The position numbers and the translations under genes were made by a program. The notes beneath the pieces were generated by a model. It saw only the letters and a program-made list of their open reading frames with translations, did not search any database and was not told the origin of the DNA. From CAYFWF01 sp964346815 (GTDB lineage: Bacteria; Acidobacteriota; Aminicenantia; Aminicenantales; Aminicenantaceae), in assembly GCA_964346815.1 (NCBI GenBank), contig CAYFWF010000057.1:248001-312000 (forward strand): 64,000 nt of DNA. The letters are read 5' to 3'. Positions within the stretch are counted from its first letter, which is position 1. Each line of letters begins with the position of its first letter. Positions 53,226 to 62,087 of the stretch are shown here, one piece after another.

Positions 53226-55727
53226 ATGCTCAAAGAGATTCATGTCAAAAAGGCCTCGCAGCACAACCTCAAGCATATCGATGTCAAGCTGCCCCGAAAT
53301 AAACTGATCGTGGTCACCGGACCGAGTGGGTCCGGCAAATCTTCTCTCGCCTTCGACACTCTTTTCGCAGAGGGACAGAGGCGCTATATCGAATGCCTCT
53401 CTGCTTACGCACGGCAGTATATCGAACAGATGGAAAAGCCGGAGGTGGAATCCATCGAGGGTCTTTCTCCCTCTATCTCCATCGACCAGAGAACCATTTC
53501 ATCCAATCCCCGTTCCACCGTGGGAACGGTCACAGAGATCTACGATTACCTCAGACTCCTGTATGCCCGGGTGGGAATCCCTCATTGTCCGCAGTGCGGC
53601 CGGAAGGTATCTTCTCAGACACCTCGGAAGATTGTAAGCAGAATTCTGGATTCTTCATCAGGAGAGAAGGTGAAGATTCTCTCCCCTGTGGTTAAAGGAC
53701 GAAAAGGGGAATACCTCCGTCTTTTTGAGAGACTGTTCAGAAAGGGTTTTGTTCGGGCACGGATAGACGGAGAAATCAGAGAGCTGGATGAGAGAATCGA
53801 ACTGGAGAGAATGAAGAAGCACACCATAGAGATCCTGATAGACGAAATCGACATTTCCGATGCCGCCCGGTCGAGACTGGTCGAGGCAGTAGATAAAGCA
53901 CTGGAGATGTCAGACGGCGATCTCCTCACTTTAGGACCGGACGGAGCTGAGGCCTATTATTCCCTGAGCCTCTTGTGTCCTTACTGCGAGATCAACCTGC
54001 CGGAGCTGGAACCCCGCTTTTTTTCCTTCAACAGCCCCTACGGCGCGTGTCCCCGGTGTCATGGACTGGGTTATCGGACGGTCCTGGATGAGTGGGGGGA
54101 AGTTGTGTTGACCGATGAGCTGTGTCCTTCCTGCGGGGGAAGCAGACTCCGCCGAGAGAGCTTGGCCGTGAAGATCGATATGAGAAACATTCATCAGCTG
54201 ACCGATCTATCGATCAACCGGCTGGTGCAGGCGCTCTCTGGATTTCAATTCGATCCGATCCAGGAGAAGATCGCGGCTCCCATCCGAAAGGAAATCCTTT
54301 CCCGGCTTACGGTCATGGAGGATCTGGGAATGGATTATCTTCAACTCAGCCGGACGACGGCATCCCTTTCGGGAGGGGAAGCCCGCCGGGTGCGGCTGGC
54401 AGCCCAGGTTGGTGCCAAGCTGAGGGGTGTTCTGTACGTTCTGGATGAGCCGACCATCGGCCTTCACCAGAGGGACAACTCGAGGCTGATATCGCTGTTG
54501 AGAGGCATCCGGGACAAGGGGAATTCCATCATCGTGGTGGAACACGATGAGCAGACGATACGCTCTGCCGATCATATATTGGATTTGGGACCCGGGGCCG
54601 GTGAACATGGAGGATATAAGGTCGCCCAAGGGAATCTTGCCAAGGTCCTCTGCGCTCGAGACTCTTTGACTTCCCAGTATCTGCGGCTTGAAAAATCGAT
54701 CGCGCTGCCAACACAAAGAAGGAAACCGAAAGGGTGGCTCGTGATCAAAAGAGCGGCCGAGCACAATCTAAAGAACATCGATGTTCCTATTCCCTTATCT
54801 GTTCTCACAGTGATCGCCGGAGTTTCCGGCTCCGGGAAAAGCACCCTGGTCTACGATATTCTCTTCAAGAGTCTTCTCAATGTCTTTTACAAGGCTAAGC
54901 AGAAACCGGGGAAACACGAGGTCATTCAGGGAATAGAAAAGATCAACAAAGTCGTCTCTGTGAACCAAAAGCCCATAGGCCGCACTCCTCGCTCCAACCC
55001 TGCCACCTACACTGGACTGTTCACGGCGCTTCGGCAGGTTTTCGCTTTGACCCAGGAGGCACGGATACGGGGGTATGCGCCGGGCCGCTTCAGCTTTAAC
55101 CTGAAAGGAGGCCGGTGCGAAGAATGCGGAGGAGCCGGAGCCAAAAAGATTGAGATGCATTTCCTCCCCGACGTCTATGTCACCTGTGACCGCTGTGGAG
55201 GTAAACGTTACAACACCGAGACTCTTGCTGTCAGATACCGGGGGAAAAATATTGCCGAATATCTGGCCATGACCGTCGCTGAGGCTTATGAGTACTTGAA
55301 GGCACACCCGGTCTTGAAAAGGAAGCTGGGGGTGTTGAAACGGGTGGGTTTGGGCTATCTTCGTTTGGGTCAGCCTGCGCCCACGCTTTCCGGAGGAGAA
55401 GCCCAACGGATCAAACTCACCAAGGAATTGAGCCGGAAGAACACCGGAAAAACTCTCTACCTGCTTGATGAACCGACCACAGGGCTCCATTTTGATGATG
55501 TCAGAAAGCTCCTCGATGTTTTGGGAGAGCTCGTCGAGCTGGGCAATTCCGTTGTGATCATCGAGCACAACCTGGATGTCATCAAGGTGGCAGACCATAT
55601 TATCGACTTAGGACCTGAAGGAGGAGAAAGAGGCGGTCGTATCGTTGCACAGGGCGCTCCCGAGGAGATCATCCAGATGAAAGAATCTCATACGGGACGT
55701 TTTTTACGAAGAATGATTGAGGTATAA
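53226..55727 (+). CDS. uvrA: Excinuclease ABC subunit UvrA, shortened form
   Basis: DNA-damage recognition ATPase of nucleotide excision repair; 833 aa against about 940 normally. Two ABC halves are present: Walker A GPSGSGKSSLAFDTLFAEG and GVSGSGKSTLVYD, signatures LSGGEARRVRLA and LSGGEAQRIKL, Walker B VLDEPTIGLHQRD and LLDEPTTGLHFDD. Zinc modules CPYC/CPRC, CPSCGG and CEECGG/CDRCGG remain. The UvrB-binding region (about 120-240) is present. The shortening lies between CPRCHGLG and CPSCGGSRLRR, where only some 20 residues replace about 100. ATG 53226 is chosen over 53220 because of the promoter spacing. holB follows after 45 nt. Confidence 0.94.
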   Translation: MLKEIHVKKASQHNLKHIDVKLPRNKLIVVTGPSGSGKSSLAFDTLFAEGQRRYIECLSAYARQYIEQMEKPEVESIEGLSPSISIDQRTISSNPRSTVGTVTEIYDYLRLLYARVGIPHCPQCGRKVSSQTPRKIVSRILDSSSGEKVKILSPVVKGRKGEYLRLFERLFRKGFVRARIDGEIRELDERIELERMKKHTIEILIDEIDISDAARSRLVEAVDKALEMSDGDLLTLGPDGAEAYYSLSLLCPYCEINLPELEPRFFSFNSPYGACPRCHGLGYRTVLDEWGEVVLTDELCPSCGGSRLRRESLAVKIDMRNIHQLTDLSINRLVQALSGFQFDPIQEKIAAPIRKEILSRLTVMEDLGMDYLQLSRTTASLSGGEARRVRLAAQVGAKLRGVLYVLDEPTIGLHQRDNSRLISLLRGIRDKGNSIIVVEHDEQTIRSADHILDLGPGAGEHGGYKVAQGNLAKVLCARDSLTSQYLRLEKSIALPTQRRKPKGWLVIKRAAEHNLKNIDVPIPLSVLTVIAGVSGSGKSTLVYDILFKSLLNVFYKAKQKPGKHEVIQGIEKINKVVSVNQKPIGRTPRSNPATYTGLFTALRQVFALTQEARIRGYAPGRFSFNLKGGRCEECGGAGAKKIEMHFLPDVYVTCDRCGGKRYNTETLAVRYRGKNIAEYLAMTVAEAYEYLKAHPVLKRKLGVLKRVGLGYLRLGQPAPTLSGGEAQRIKLTKELSRKNTGKTLYLLDEPTTGLHFDDVRKLLDVLGELVELGNSVVIIEHNLDVIKVADHIIDLGPEGGERGGRIVAQGAPEEIIQMKESHTGRFLRRMIEV

Positions 55728-55772
55728 TGAAAGTGAAAATCACGTGATGCAGAGAGGTGTGTTTAAAGGATA

Positions 55773-56762
55773 ATGGCTTTCGAAGATATTATCGGAAACC
55801 GCGGAGTGAAGAGAATTCTCGGCAAAGCTCTCGAGCAAAAGAAGCTTCCCAACTCCTTGTTGTTTGCCGGGCCGGAGGGAATCGGTAAAGAAGAGACAGC
55901 CCTGGTTGTCGCCAAAGCTCTGAACTGCTTGAAACAAACGGCGGATTCCTGTGAGGAATGCATCCACTGCAGGGCCGTAAACAACGGGAGTTTTCCTGAT
56001 GTCATGGTTTTATCCCCCACCAAGGAGGTGCTCAAAATCGACCAGATGAGATTGCTGAAAGACACGGCATACTTGAAGCCTATGGCTGGCCGAAAGAGGG
56101 TTTTTATCGTCAAAGAAGCCGAGAAAATGAATGATGAAGCCTCAAATTCTCTCTTGAAGGTGCTGGAGGAACCCCCTGTGTTTTCCCAGATTATTCTTGT
56201 CACTTCCAATCCCTATAGAATCATTCAAACCATTAAGTCGAGGTGTCAGCTCTTCATGTTCACTCCTATAGCGAGAGATGAAATCGAGAGGGCGCTGGCG
56301 TCTAGAGGATACGGAGAGGACCAGGCTCGGATACTCTCTCTTCTTGTGAGCGGGAATTTGAAACAGGCCCTGGTCCTTGAATGGGAAGAGGTCCAGACAC
56401 AAAGAGAACAGGCCTGGAATCTTCTTCTCGCTTTCTTGAGGAAGGAGAAGGCTTCTCCTCTAATGAGCCAGTTTTCCTCTTCGCGGACCATTAAAAAAGA
56501 GGAATTGGAATCTGTCTTCAAAATTCTCTCTTCCTTTTGTCGGGATGTCATCCTGATCAAGGAAGGGGCAAGTAGAGAGCTGTTGCTGAATCCTGATTTC
56601 GAAGAGGATCTTATAGAGATTGAGAGCTCGATGACTTCGGAACAAGCTCTGGAGATCCTTTCGAGAGTCGAGTTTGCAGCCAATGGATTGAAGAAAAATC
56701 TCAATGTGAATATTTTGCTCAGCGCGATGTTCTCAAATTTTTTGGAATGGAGTCATGTCTGA
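55773..56762 (+). CDS. holB: DNA polymerase III delta-prime subunit
   Basis: Clamp-loader AAA+ subunit; 329 aa. Seen: FEDIIGNRGVKRIL, a modified P-loop GPEGIGKEE, the zinc-type Cys cluster CEECIHCRAV, the DEAD-like segment KEAEKMNDEASNSLLKVLEEP, and TIKSRCQLFMF with the sensor region. The P-loop has Glu where Ser/Thr is expected, in keeping with delta-prime proteins that do not hydrolyse ATP. Its end overlaps the ricT start by 8 nt. Confidence 0.94.
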   Translation: MAFEDIIGNRGVKRILGKALEQKKLPNSLLFAGPEGIGKEETALVVAKALNCLKQTADSCEECIHCRAVNNGSFPDVMVLSPTKEVLKIDQMRLLKDTAYLKPMAGRKRVFIVKEAEKMNDEASNSLLKVLEEPPVFSQIILVTSNPYRIIQTIKSRCQLFMFTPIARDEIERALASRGYGEDQARILSLLVSGNLKQALVLEWEEVQTQREQAWNLLLAFLRKEKASPLMSQFSSSRTIKKEELESVFKILSSFCRDVILIKEGASRELLLNPDFEEDLIEIESSMTSEQALEILSRVEFAANGLKKNLNVNILLSAMFSNFLEWSHV

Positions 56763-57435
56763 TATAGTTTGTGTGTTAGCAGAACGCTCGGGGAAAGTTT
56801 ATCGAATCAAGAGGGGTGATGTGGAGCTGAAAAGGGATGACCCTGTCATCATCGATTCCGAGTTGGATGGAGAGTTGGCAGTGGTCATCGATGTCTCCAG
56901 TAAAATTTGCACATCACCCAAAATGGCCAAGGATACCGTAAAGCTCATACGGAAAGCTACAGAAGATGACCAGAAAAAATTCGCCTGGCTCGAGAAAAAA
57001 GAGCAGAGAGCCTTCAACTTCTGTCTCCAGAAGATCAAAGAGCGCAAGCTGCCCATGAAGCTTGTCAGAGTGCGGTATTTTTTCGACGAAAAGAAAGGCA
57101 TCTTTTATTACACAGCCGACGGTCGAATCGATTTCAGGCTTTTGGTGAAGGATTTAGCCAAAGAGTTCAAAATGCGCATCGAGATGCGCCAGATCGGGGT
57201 AAGAGATGAGGCGAAAATGATCGGAGGCCTGGGCGTTTGCGGACGCCCCTTGTGCTGTTCCAGCTTCATGAAAAATTTCGAGCCAGTCACTATACAGAAA
57301 GCCAAAAAACAGCAGATCGTCATCAATCCGACCAAGATTTCAGGGCTTTGCGGCAGGCTGATGTGTTGTCTTGCCTTCGAGGAAGAGACCCGGGGTCGGA
57401 TGTATACAGAAGAGGAAAAAGTCGAAGAAGATTAA
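56755..57435 (+). CDS. ricT: PSP1-domain protein RicT (YaaT)
   Basis: A 226-aa PSP1-domain protein. In Bacillus RicT joins an Fe-S complex controlling RNase Y and sporulation phosphorelay; in other phyla the role is less defined. Seen: VRVRYFFDEKKGIFYYTADG, FKMRIEMRQIGVRDEAKMIG, then two Cys clusters GVCGRPLCCSSF and GLCGRLMCCLAFE with the Cys positions of the family. It follows holB with an 8-nt overlap, the usual holB-ricT neighbourhood. Confidence 0.93.
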   Translation: MSDIVCVLAERSGKVYRIKRGDVELKRDDPVIIDSELDGELAVVIDVSSKICTSPKMAKDTVKLIRKATEDDQKKFAWLEKKEQRAFNFCLQKIKERKLPMKLVRVRYFFDEKKGIFYYTADGRIDFRLLVKDLAKEFKMRIEMRQIGVRDEAKMIGGLGVCGRPLCCSSFMKNFEPVTIQKAKKQQIVINPTKISGLCGRLMCCLAFEEETRGRMYTEEEKVEED

Positions 57436-57442
57436 GGGCTTG

Positions 57443-58093
57443 TTATTTCGAAGCGAATTTGAACTGAACTTTGCTCGAAACAGCGATCAGAATGCCCTCT
57501 GCGGAGAAGGCTTTCACCTGCCAGGAATATACCTTTCCAGACATTAAAAGATTCTTTGTATCCTCGGAAAGGGTGATGAAGTTGTCCTCTGTGGTTGTGC
57601 TCCAGAGGAGATTCCCGTTATCGTAGATAAAGAGTTTGTACTCGATGTTTTCTCCAAGACTCTCCCACCTGAATGCAGAGGGAATCTGGACAAGGTTATC
57701 GATCACAGGAGAGATAAGTTTTATGGAAGATCCTCTGACCAGGTCTTCATTGATGAAGAATTCAGGTGCTTCTGTCTTCAGGCTGGGAAGAATCCCGAAG
57801 GCTACAATCAGAATGAGAGCAGCCGAAACTGCAGCTATGGTCCACTGCCGGGGCGTGAGGAAAGCAGCGGCTGTTTCCAGCCAGGAACGTTCGGTTGTTT
57901 CGGGAGCATAGACATCACGGAAAATCTCGCTCCCTTTGGCTTTGACGACCGTGATCAGTTCGTCTCGTTCAGCCATTTTTTCAAAGCAATGAGTGCAATT
58001 GAAATAATGTTCTTCGAATGCCTCTCTTTGCGTTTTATCGAGTCTATTGAACAAATAATCGTCAATGAAGTCTTCGAACATGCAATTTTTCAT
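57443..58093 (-). CDS. Zinc-finger anti-sigma factor
   Basis: A 216-aa membrane protein likely holding the ECF sigma factor encoded upstream. The N-terminus has the ZAS motif HYFNCTHC (H29, C33, C36), then one membrane helix (about 90-110, WTIAAVSAALILIVAFGI) and a periplasmic beta domain. The start at 58093 is chosen for a GGAGAGG Shine-Dalgarno upstream; an in-frame ATG at 58162 overlaps the sigma gene stop (ATGA) and would add 23 residues. Convergent with ricT, 7 nt apart. Confidence 0.85.
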   Translation of the reverse strand: MKNCMFEDFIDDYLFNRLDKTQREAFEEHYFNCTHCFEKMAERDELITVVKAKGSEIFRDVYAPETTERSWLETAAAFLTPRQWTIAAVSAALILIVAFGILPSLKTEAPEFFINEDLVRGSSIKLISPVIDNLVQIPSAFRWESLGENIEYKLFIYDNGNLLWSTTTEDNFITLSEDTKNLLMSGKVYSWQVKAFSAEGILIAVSSKVQFKFASK

Positions 58094-58158
58094 CGTACTT
58101 TCCTCTCCATTGGACTTCATTGATTTAGTCGCTTTTTTCCAAAAAAGTTGAAAAAAAT

Positions 58159-58659
58159 TCATTGCTTCATGACCTTTTTGAGAAGCTTTTGGGCATAGTT
58201 GACTCGTTCGCTCACGCGCCGGGAAGTGATATTCAACCTCTTGGCCACTTCCTCCCGAGAGAGTTCCTGGTAGTAGTAAAGATACAGGACTTCTTTGTAT
58301 TTAGGTTTGAGTTTTTCGATGGCTTTGGCGATCCACTCTGCCCTTTCCTTGTTTTCGATATGCTCCTGTGGAGAAAGGTAAGGGTCGGGTTCAGGAGCAT
58401 GCCTCAGGACTTTGCTTTTCTGTCTGATGTGGTCGATAATCCTGCGGGAAGTGATGGTATAGATGAATGTTCCTATCGACGAGTCCCCCCGGAATTCCCC
58501 CTTTTTAAGTTTTTCGAGAACATTGACCATGATTTCGTTCACCACATCTTCCCAATCCGGAGTTTGAGCTCCGATTGATTTTTTAACTCTGAAGCTGACG
58601 ATAGGCCTGTACTTGGCGATGATTTCTTTGGTGTCGATCTCAGGCTTTTTCTGTTCCAC
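58159..58659 (-). CDS. ECF-type RNA polymerase sigma factor
   Basis: A 166-aa sigma-70 family factor with region 2 (DWEDVVNEIMVNVLEKLKKG; RRIIDHIRQK) and region 4 (KLKPKYKEVLYLYYYQELSR; REEVAKRLNITSRRVSERV). The start is taken as GTG at 58659 (MEQKKPEIDTKEII), since a consensus promoter lies inside the longer in-frame stretch that begins at 58722. The GTG is 9 nt after the -10, so the message would be leaderless. The anti-sigma gene follows at once. Confidence 0.9.
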   Translation of the reverse strand: MEQKKPEIDTKEIIAKYRPIVSFRVKKSIGAQTPDWEDVVNEIMVNVLEKLKKGEFRGDSSIGTFIYTITSRRIIDHIRQKSKVLRHAPEPDPYLSPQEHIENKERAEWIAKAIEKLKPKYKEVLYLYYYQELSREEVAKRLNITSRRVSERVNYAQKLLKKVMKQ

Positions 58660-58668
58660 TTTTGTCCC

Positions 58669-58697
58669 ATTATATAGCCAGTTGCCCTGAATGACAA
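58669..58697 (-). promoter_or_regulatory. Consensus sigma-70 promoter of the ECF sigma gene, leaderless geometry
   Basis: On the minus strand TTGTCA (58692-58697), 17-nt spacer, TATAAT (58669-58674). The GTG at 58659 begins 9 nt after the -10. A housekeeping-type promoter on an ECF gene argues against purely self-driven expression. Confidence 0.75.
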
Positions 58698-58804
58698 GTC
58701 TATGAAGAGTAACAAAAATCATCGTCTTGTTTCAATATTTATGGGATTTTAGCGACTAATACTCTTGCCTGAGGAGCGGTGGAGGAAAGGACATGGAGGA
58801 AAGC

Positions 58805-58978
58805 ATGGAAGCCAAGGTTCGGGAACCGATAATGTTGAAAAGCGAATTCGAATTTTTCGACTTGATCGAGAAGAAAATGAAGGAGCAGGGATTTGAAGTG
58901 TTGGAGACATCGAGCTGCCAAGGGACAAAGAAGCCAAAAGACAGGATGGTGCATCGATTTGTCAGCCGTTTTGCTTGA
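58805..58978 (+). CDS. Possible small protein of 57 aa
   Basis: ATG at 58805 with GGAGG 5 nt upstream opens 57 codons. The product is charged with a helical first half (LKSEFEFFDLIEKKMKEQGF) and has no recognisable family. The Shine-Dalgarno is good, yet the short length and lack of a known relative leave it doubtful. Confidence 0.35.
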   Translation: MEAKVREPIMLKSEFEFFDLIEKKMKEQGFEVLETSSCQGTKKPKDRMVHRFVSRFA

Positions 58979-59098
58979 TCGCCTGCCTGAATGATTCATA
59001 AAAAATGCCGGCGCCTCTGCAGCGAGAGGTGCTCTCTCTAAAAGGACAGTTTCAATTTTTACCAGAATCTGCCGACTAAAACTGTGCCCGCGTAAAGA

Positions 59099-59992
59099 AT
59101 GCGAGACGAGTGGACCAGAATGAACAAGAACTACTCAGAAAAAGAAATGTTCTCCGAGCCGTCAAAGGCTTTGGTCATCGAAGATGACCATGGAGGACAG
59201 ACATCTTATTATCCCCTATTGGTGTGGAATGGTTCGAGCTGTTATTCTCCAAAAATTATTCAGGAGACAAACCTTTCCCGCGGTCAGATGCAGGCACAAG
59301 AAGCGGTCGGCAGGATATCGTCGGTAAGGCAATTTCTTCATGACATAGGAAAGCGCCATGAGAGGTCTCTCCAGCACGACCTCTCTCTCAATTCCAGCCT
59401 CTTGTATTTGATCGCAGCATCCGATGGAAATGAAGATACGGTGGGGCATTCACAGCTTGTGGCCCGGTACACCCTTCTCTTAACCAGGGCAATGGGGATC
59501 GACGATTGGAATTTTTGCCGGAATATCGAAAGGGGAGCTTTGCTTCATGATATCGGAAAGATCGGAATCCCTGAGTCCATACTGAGGAAGCCCGGCCCTC
59601 TGACCGTTCAGGAAAGAGAAATAGTCAAAGAACATCCTCTAGTGGGTTACGAGATGATCGAGGAGTTCCGGTTTTTAAGCAAAGCTTCGCGGATCGTTCT
59701 TTTCCACCATGAAAACTATGATGGTCAGGGATATCCCTATGGATTGAAAAGGGAAGAAATTCCTCTGGAAGCGAGGATTTTCGCCATAGCCGATACGCTG
59801 GACGCCATCACCTCGGACCGCCCTTACCGAAAAGGGCAGAGCTTCCAAAAGGCTTTTGATGAGATCGAAAAAGGAAGGGGGACCCAGTTTGATCCCTATA
59901 TCGTGGATGCCTTTTTCTCTATACCCGAGGAAAAATGGCAGCTAGCTAAATCAGTGCCCGAAAGATCCTTCTTCATGCACACCGCCCATTAA
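59099..59992 (+). CDS. HD-GYP domain protein
   Basis: A 297-aa protein whose C-terminal two-thirds is an HD-GYP domain, which in characterised members degrades cyclic di-GMP. Seen: HSQLVARYTLLLTRAM, HDIGKIGIP with the HD pair, KEHPLVGYEMI, FHHENYDGQGYPYGL (HHENYDGxGYP motif), and AIADTLDAITSDRPYRK. The N-terminal 90 residues lack a known sensor. ATG 59120 is an alternative start. A GCGCCTCT/AGAGGTGC inverted repeat lies at about 59010-59031. The 3' end overlaps the convergent LutB-LutA type gene by 20 nt. Confidence 0.94.
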   Translation: MRDEWTRMNKNYSEKEMFSEPSKALVIEDDHGGQTSYYPLLVWNGSSCYSPKIIQETNLSRGQMQAQEAVGRISSVRQFLHDIGKRHERSLQHDLSLNSSLLYLIAASDGNEDTVGHSQLVARYTLLLTRAMGIDDWNFCRNIERGALLHDIGKIGIPESILRKPGPLTVQEREIVKEHPLVGYEMIEEFRFLSKASRIVLFHHENYDGQGYPYGLKREEIPLEARIFAIADTLDAITSDRPYRKGQSFQKAFDEIEKGRGTQFDPYIVDAFFSIPEEKWQLAKSVPERSFFMHTAH

Positions 59993-62087
59993 ACGGCTCA
60001 CCGGCTTTTTTTTCCGCTTTTTCCTTCCTCAAAATCAGAGCAAACAATTCTGCCGGGTGGAAAACTTTCCAGTTCTTTTTCTTACCTGAAAGGCGGGATT
60101 TCAACTGGAACAGACAACCCGGGCAGTCAGCCGCGATCAACGCCGTACCGCTCTTTTTGATTTTCTGGCTTTTTCTTTCCCACATGTGGGCGGAGATTTC
60201 TGGATTCTTGAAGGAAAAAACTCCACAGAATCCACAGCAGGAAAAAGGAGCCTCTTCGAGGACAGGATCGAAGCCCAGAGATCTGAGAAGTTTTAAAGGC
60301 TCTTCTTTAAGGCCTAACTCATTCAGATAATGACAGGGATAATGATAGAAGATTTTGGACGGACCTTCGATCCCTTCTTTTTCGGGTAGCAGGCCTTTCT
60401 TCACCACAAACTCAGTGAAGTCGAAGATTTTTTTTGTCCAAACAGAGGATTCGGGAAAGATTTTGGGGTATTTTTTCTTCAGCATGGCGTGTCCAGTTGG
60501 ACATATGGTGAGAATGAAGTCCGGCTTTTCTCTGGAAAAAGACGACAAATTTTTCTCGGCCAATTTTTCCATGTCTTTGTGCTGGGCCATATGATAGCTG
60601 GGCGCCCCGCAGCATACCTGGTCCTCTGGCGAAACAACCTGAAAGCCAATCCGGGATAGGCTTGAGAAAACCGCCTCTCTGATTTCGGGAAAGAGGAATC
60701 TTGCCAAACATCCTTGGAAGAAATAGATCTTTTTCCTCTCGATGTGTTTTGTAACCGGGCTTTTTTCTGCTTCAAAAGATGAATAGGATTTTGCCCTGCT
60801 CCAGGAGAGCGGAGGAAGATGGGAAAGGAGTTTCGCCCCTGTATTCATCAAATATTTATTTCTGAAAAGGCATGAAAGCCCTCTTTCCCAAAACCTGGCT
60901 CCTTTCCTCCCTTTGAGCTGAAGGATAAGCTCTCCGGCAGGAATTCCGACCGGACAGAATTCTTCGCATTTTTTACAGTCGGCACAGTAGTCCCATCCTT
61001 CTGAGGATTCCTCAAGTGAATGGGTCAGAGCCGTGATCAACAGTCCGATGCCGCCCGGATAGACAGGGCCTCCGTAGACATGACCCCCCAGAGATTGAAA
61101 GACAGGACAGACGAGCATGCACCCTCCACATTTCAAGCAGGAGAGGATACTATCAAGATCTTTATCTTTGCTTGCCTCGAACCTCCCGTTATCCAGGATA
61201 ATGATATGCAGCTCCTCTGGGCCATGTACTCCCACGACCAATTCCTTCTCTATGTCTGTAGTCCGGCTGATTCCTGTGATGAAGGACACGTAAGAGGTCA
61301 ATTTTGATCCGGAGGAGGCGATGACCAGGGCTTTGATCAGGGATGCTGCTTGTTCCAGGGTTTCGACGAACTTCTCTACTGTCACCAGGGCGATGTGGGC
61401 AGGCGGAAGGGAAGTTACGAGGCGTGCATTTCCTTCGTTGCTCACCAGTACTAATGTCCCTGATTCCGCCACGGCCAGGTTTGCACCGGATATTCCCACA
61501 TCGGCTTCGATAAAACTCTTTCGAAGATATTTCCTGGCTGTTTTTACGATTGCTTTCGGATCAGGCGGAACATCCTGGTTGAGGTATTCACTGAGAAGTT
61601 CAGCCACTTCCTCTTTGGTCTTGTGGAGCGCAGGGGCTGTGATGTGGGAAGGCCTTTCCCCGGCAATCTGGATGATCCATTCCCCCAAATCCGTTTCTAC
61701 GACCTTATATCCCTTTTTTTCTAAAAAACGATTGAGTTCGATTTCTTCACTGACCATGGATTTGGATTTGACGATCGTCTTGGCCTTTTTTTTCTGAAGA
61801 ATTTTTTCAATCGCTTGAAGGGCATCCTGTGGAGTTGCAGCCTGGTGGATAAAGGCCCCTGCCTTTTCTGCCTCCTGGCTAAACCGTTCCAAGAGTTCGG
61901 GAAGCCGCTCGATGCAATCGCGCCTGATGGCTTTGGCTCTTTCCTTTATTTCTTCCCAGGGAACTTCGTTCTTGGTGGCCTCGAATTTTGTGAAGTGATG
62001 TGAGGTGGCTTTTTTGAGAGCTTCCTGCAGGTTTGCATCGCCGAGTGCCTTTTTGACCCTTTTTGTTTTTCGTCTTCGGCGGAGCAA
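59973..62087 (-). CDS. LutB-LutA type fusion: LUD domain, ferredoxin and CCG domains
   Basis: A 704-aa protein probably oxidising L-lactate or a related 2-hydroxy acid. Residues about 60-300 form an LUD domain (SGANLAVAESGTLVLVSNEG), 320-410 hold two 4Fe-4S sites (CLKCGGCMLVCP; CADCKKCEEFCPVG), and 470-690 carry two CCG-type domains (FFQGCLARFLF; VCCGAPSY; PCHYLNELG; CCGFCGVF; CPGC). LutB and LutA are usually separate genes; LutC is absent here. The start is TTG at 62087, directly after the ftsK stop; no other start fits. It may be co-transcribed with ftsK. Confidence 0.88.
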   Translation of the reverse strand: MLRRRRKTKRVKKALGDANLQEALKKATSHHFTKFEATKNEVPWEEIKERAKAIRRDCIERLPELLERFSQEAEKAGAFIHQAATPQDALQAIEKILQKKKAKTIVKSKSMVSEEIELNRFLEKKGYKVVETDLGEWIIQIAGERPSHITAPALHKTKEEVAELLSEYLNQDVPPDPKAIVKTARKYLRKSFIEADVGISGANLAVAESGTLVLVSNEGNARLVTSLPPAHIALVTVEKFVETLEQAASLIKALVIASSGSKLTSYVSFITGISRTTDIEKELVVGVHGPEELHIIILDNGRFEASKDKDLDSILSCLKCGGCMLVCPVFQSLGGHVYGGPVYPGGIGLLITALTHSLEESSEGWDYCADCKKCEEFCPVGIPAGELILQLKGRKGARFWERGLSCLFRNKYLMNTGAKLLSHLPPLSWSRAKSYSSFEAEKSPVTKHIERKKIYFFQGCLARFLFPEIREAVFSSLSRIGFQVVSPEDQVCCGAPSYHMAQHKDMEKLAEKNLSSFSREKPDFILTICPTGHAMLKKKYPKIFPESSVWTKKIFDFTEFVVKKGLLPEKEGIEGPSKIFYHYPCHYLNELGLKEEPLKLLRSLGFDPVLEEAPFSCCGFCGVFSFKNPEISAHMWERKSQKIKKSGTALIAADCPGCLFQLKSRLSGKKKNWKVFHPAELFALILRKEKAEKKAGEPFNGRCA

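Noticed and set aside
55724..55729. TATAAT at the end of uvrA as a holB promoter
   Set aside because: No acceptable -35 at 16-18 nt; holB is better explained as part of the uvrA transcript.
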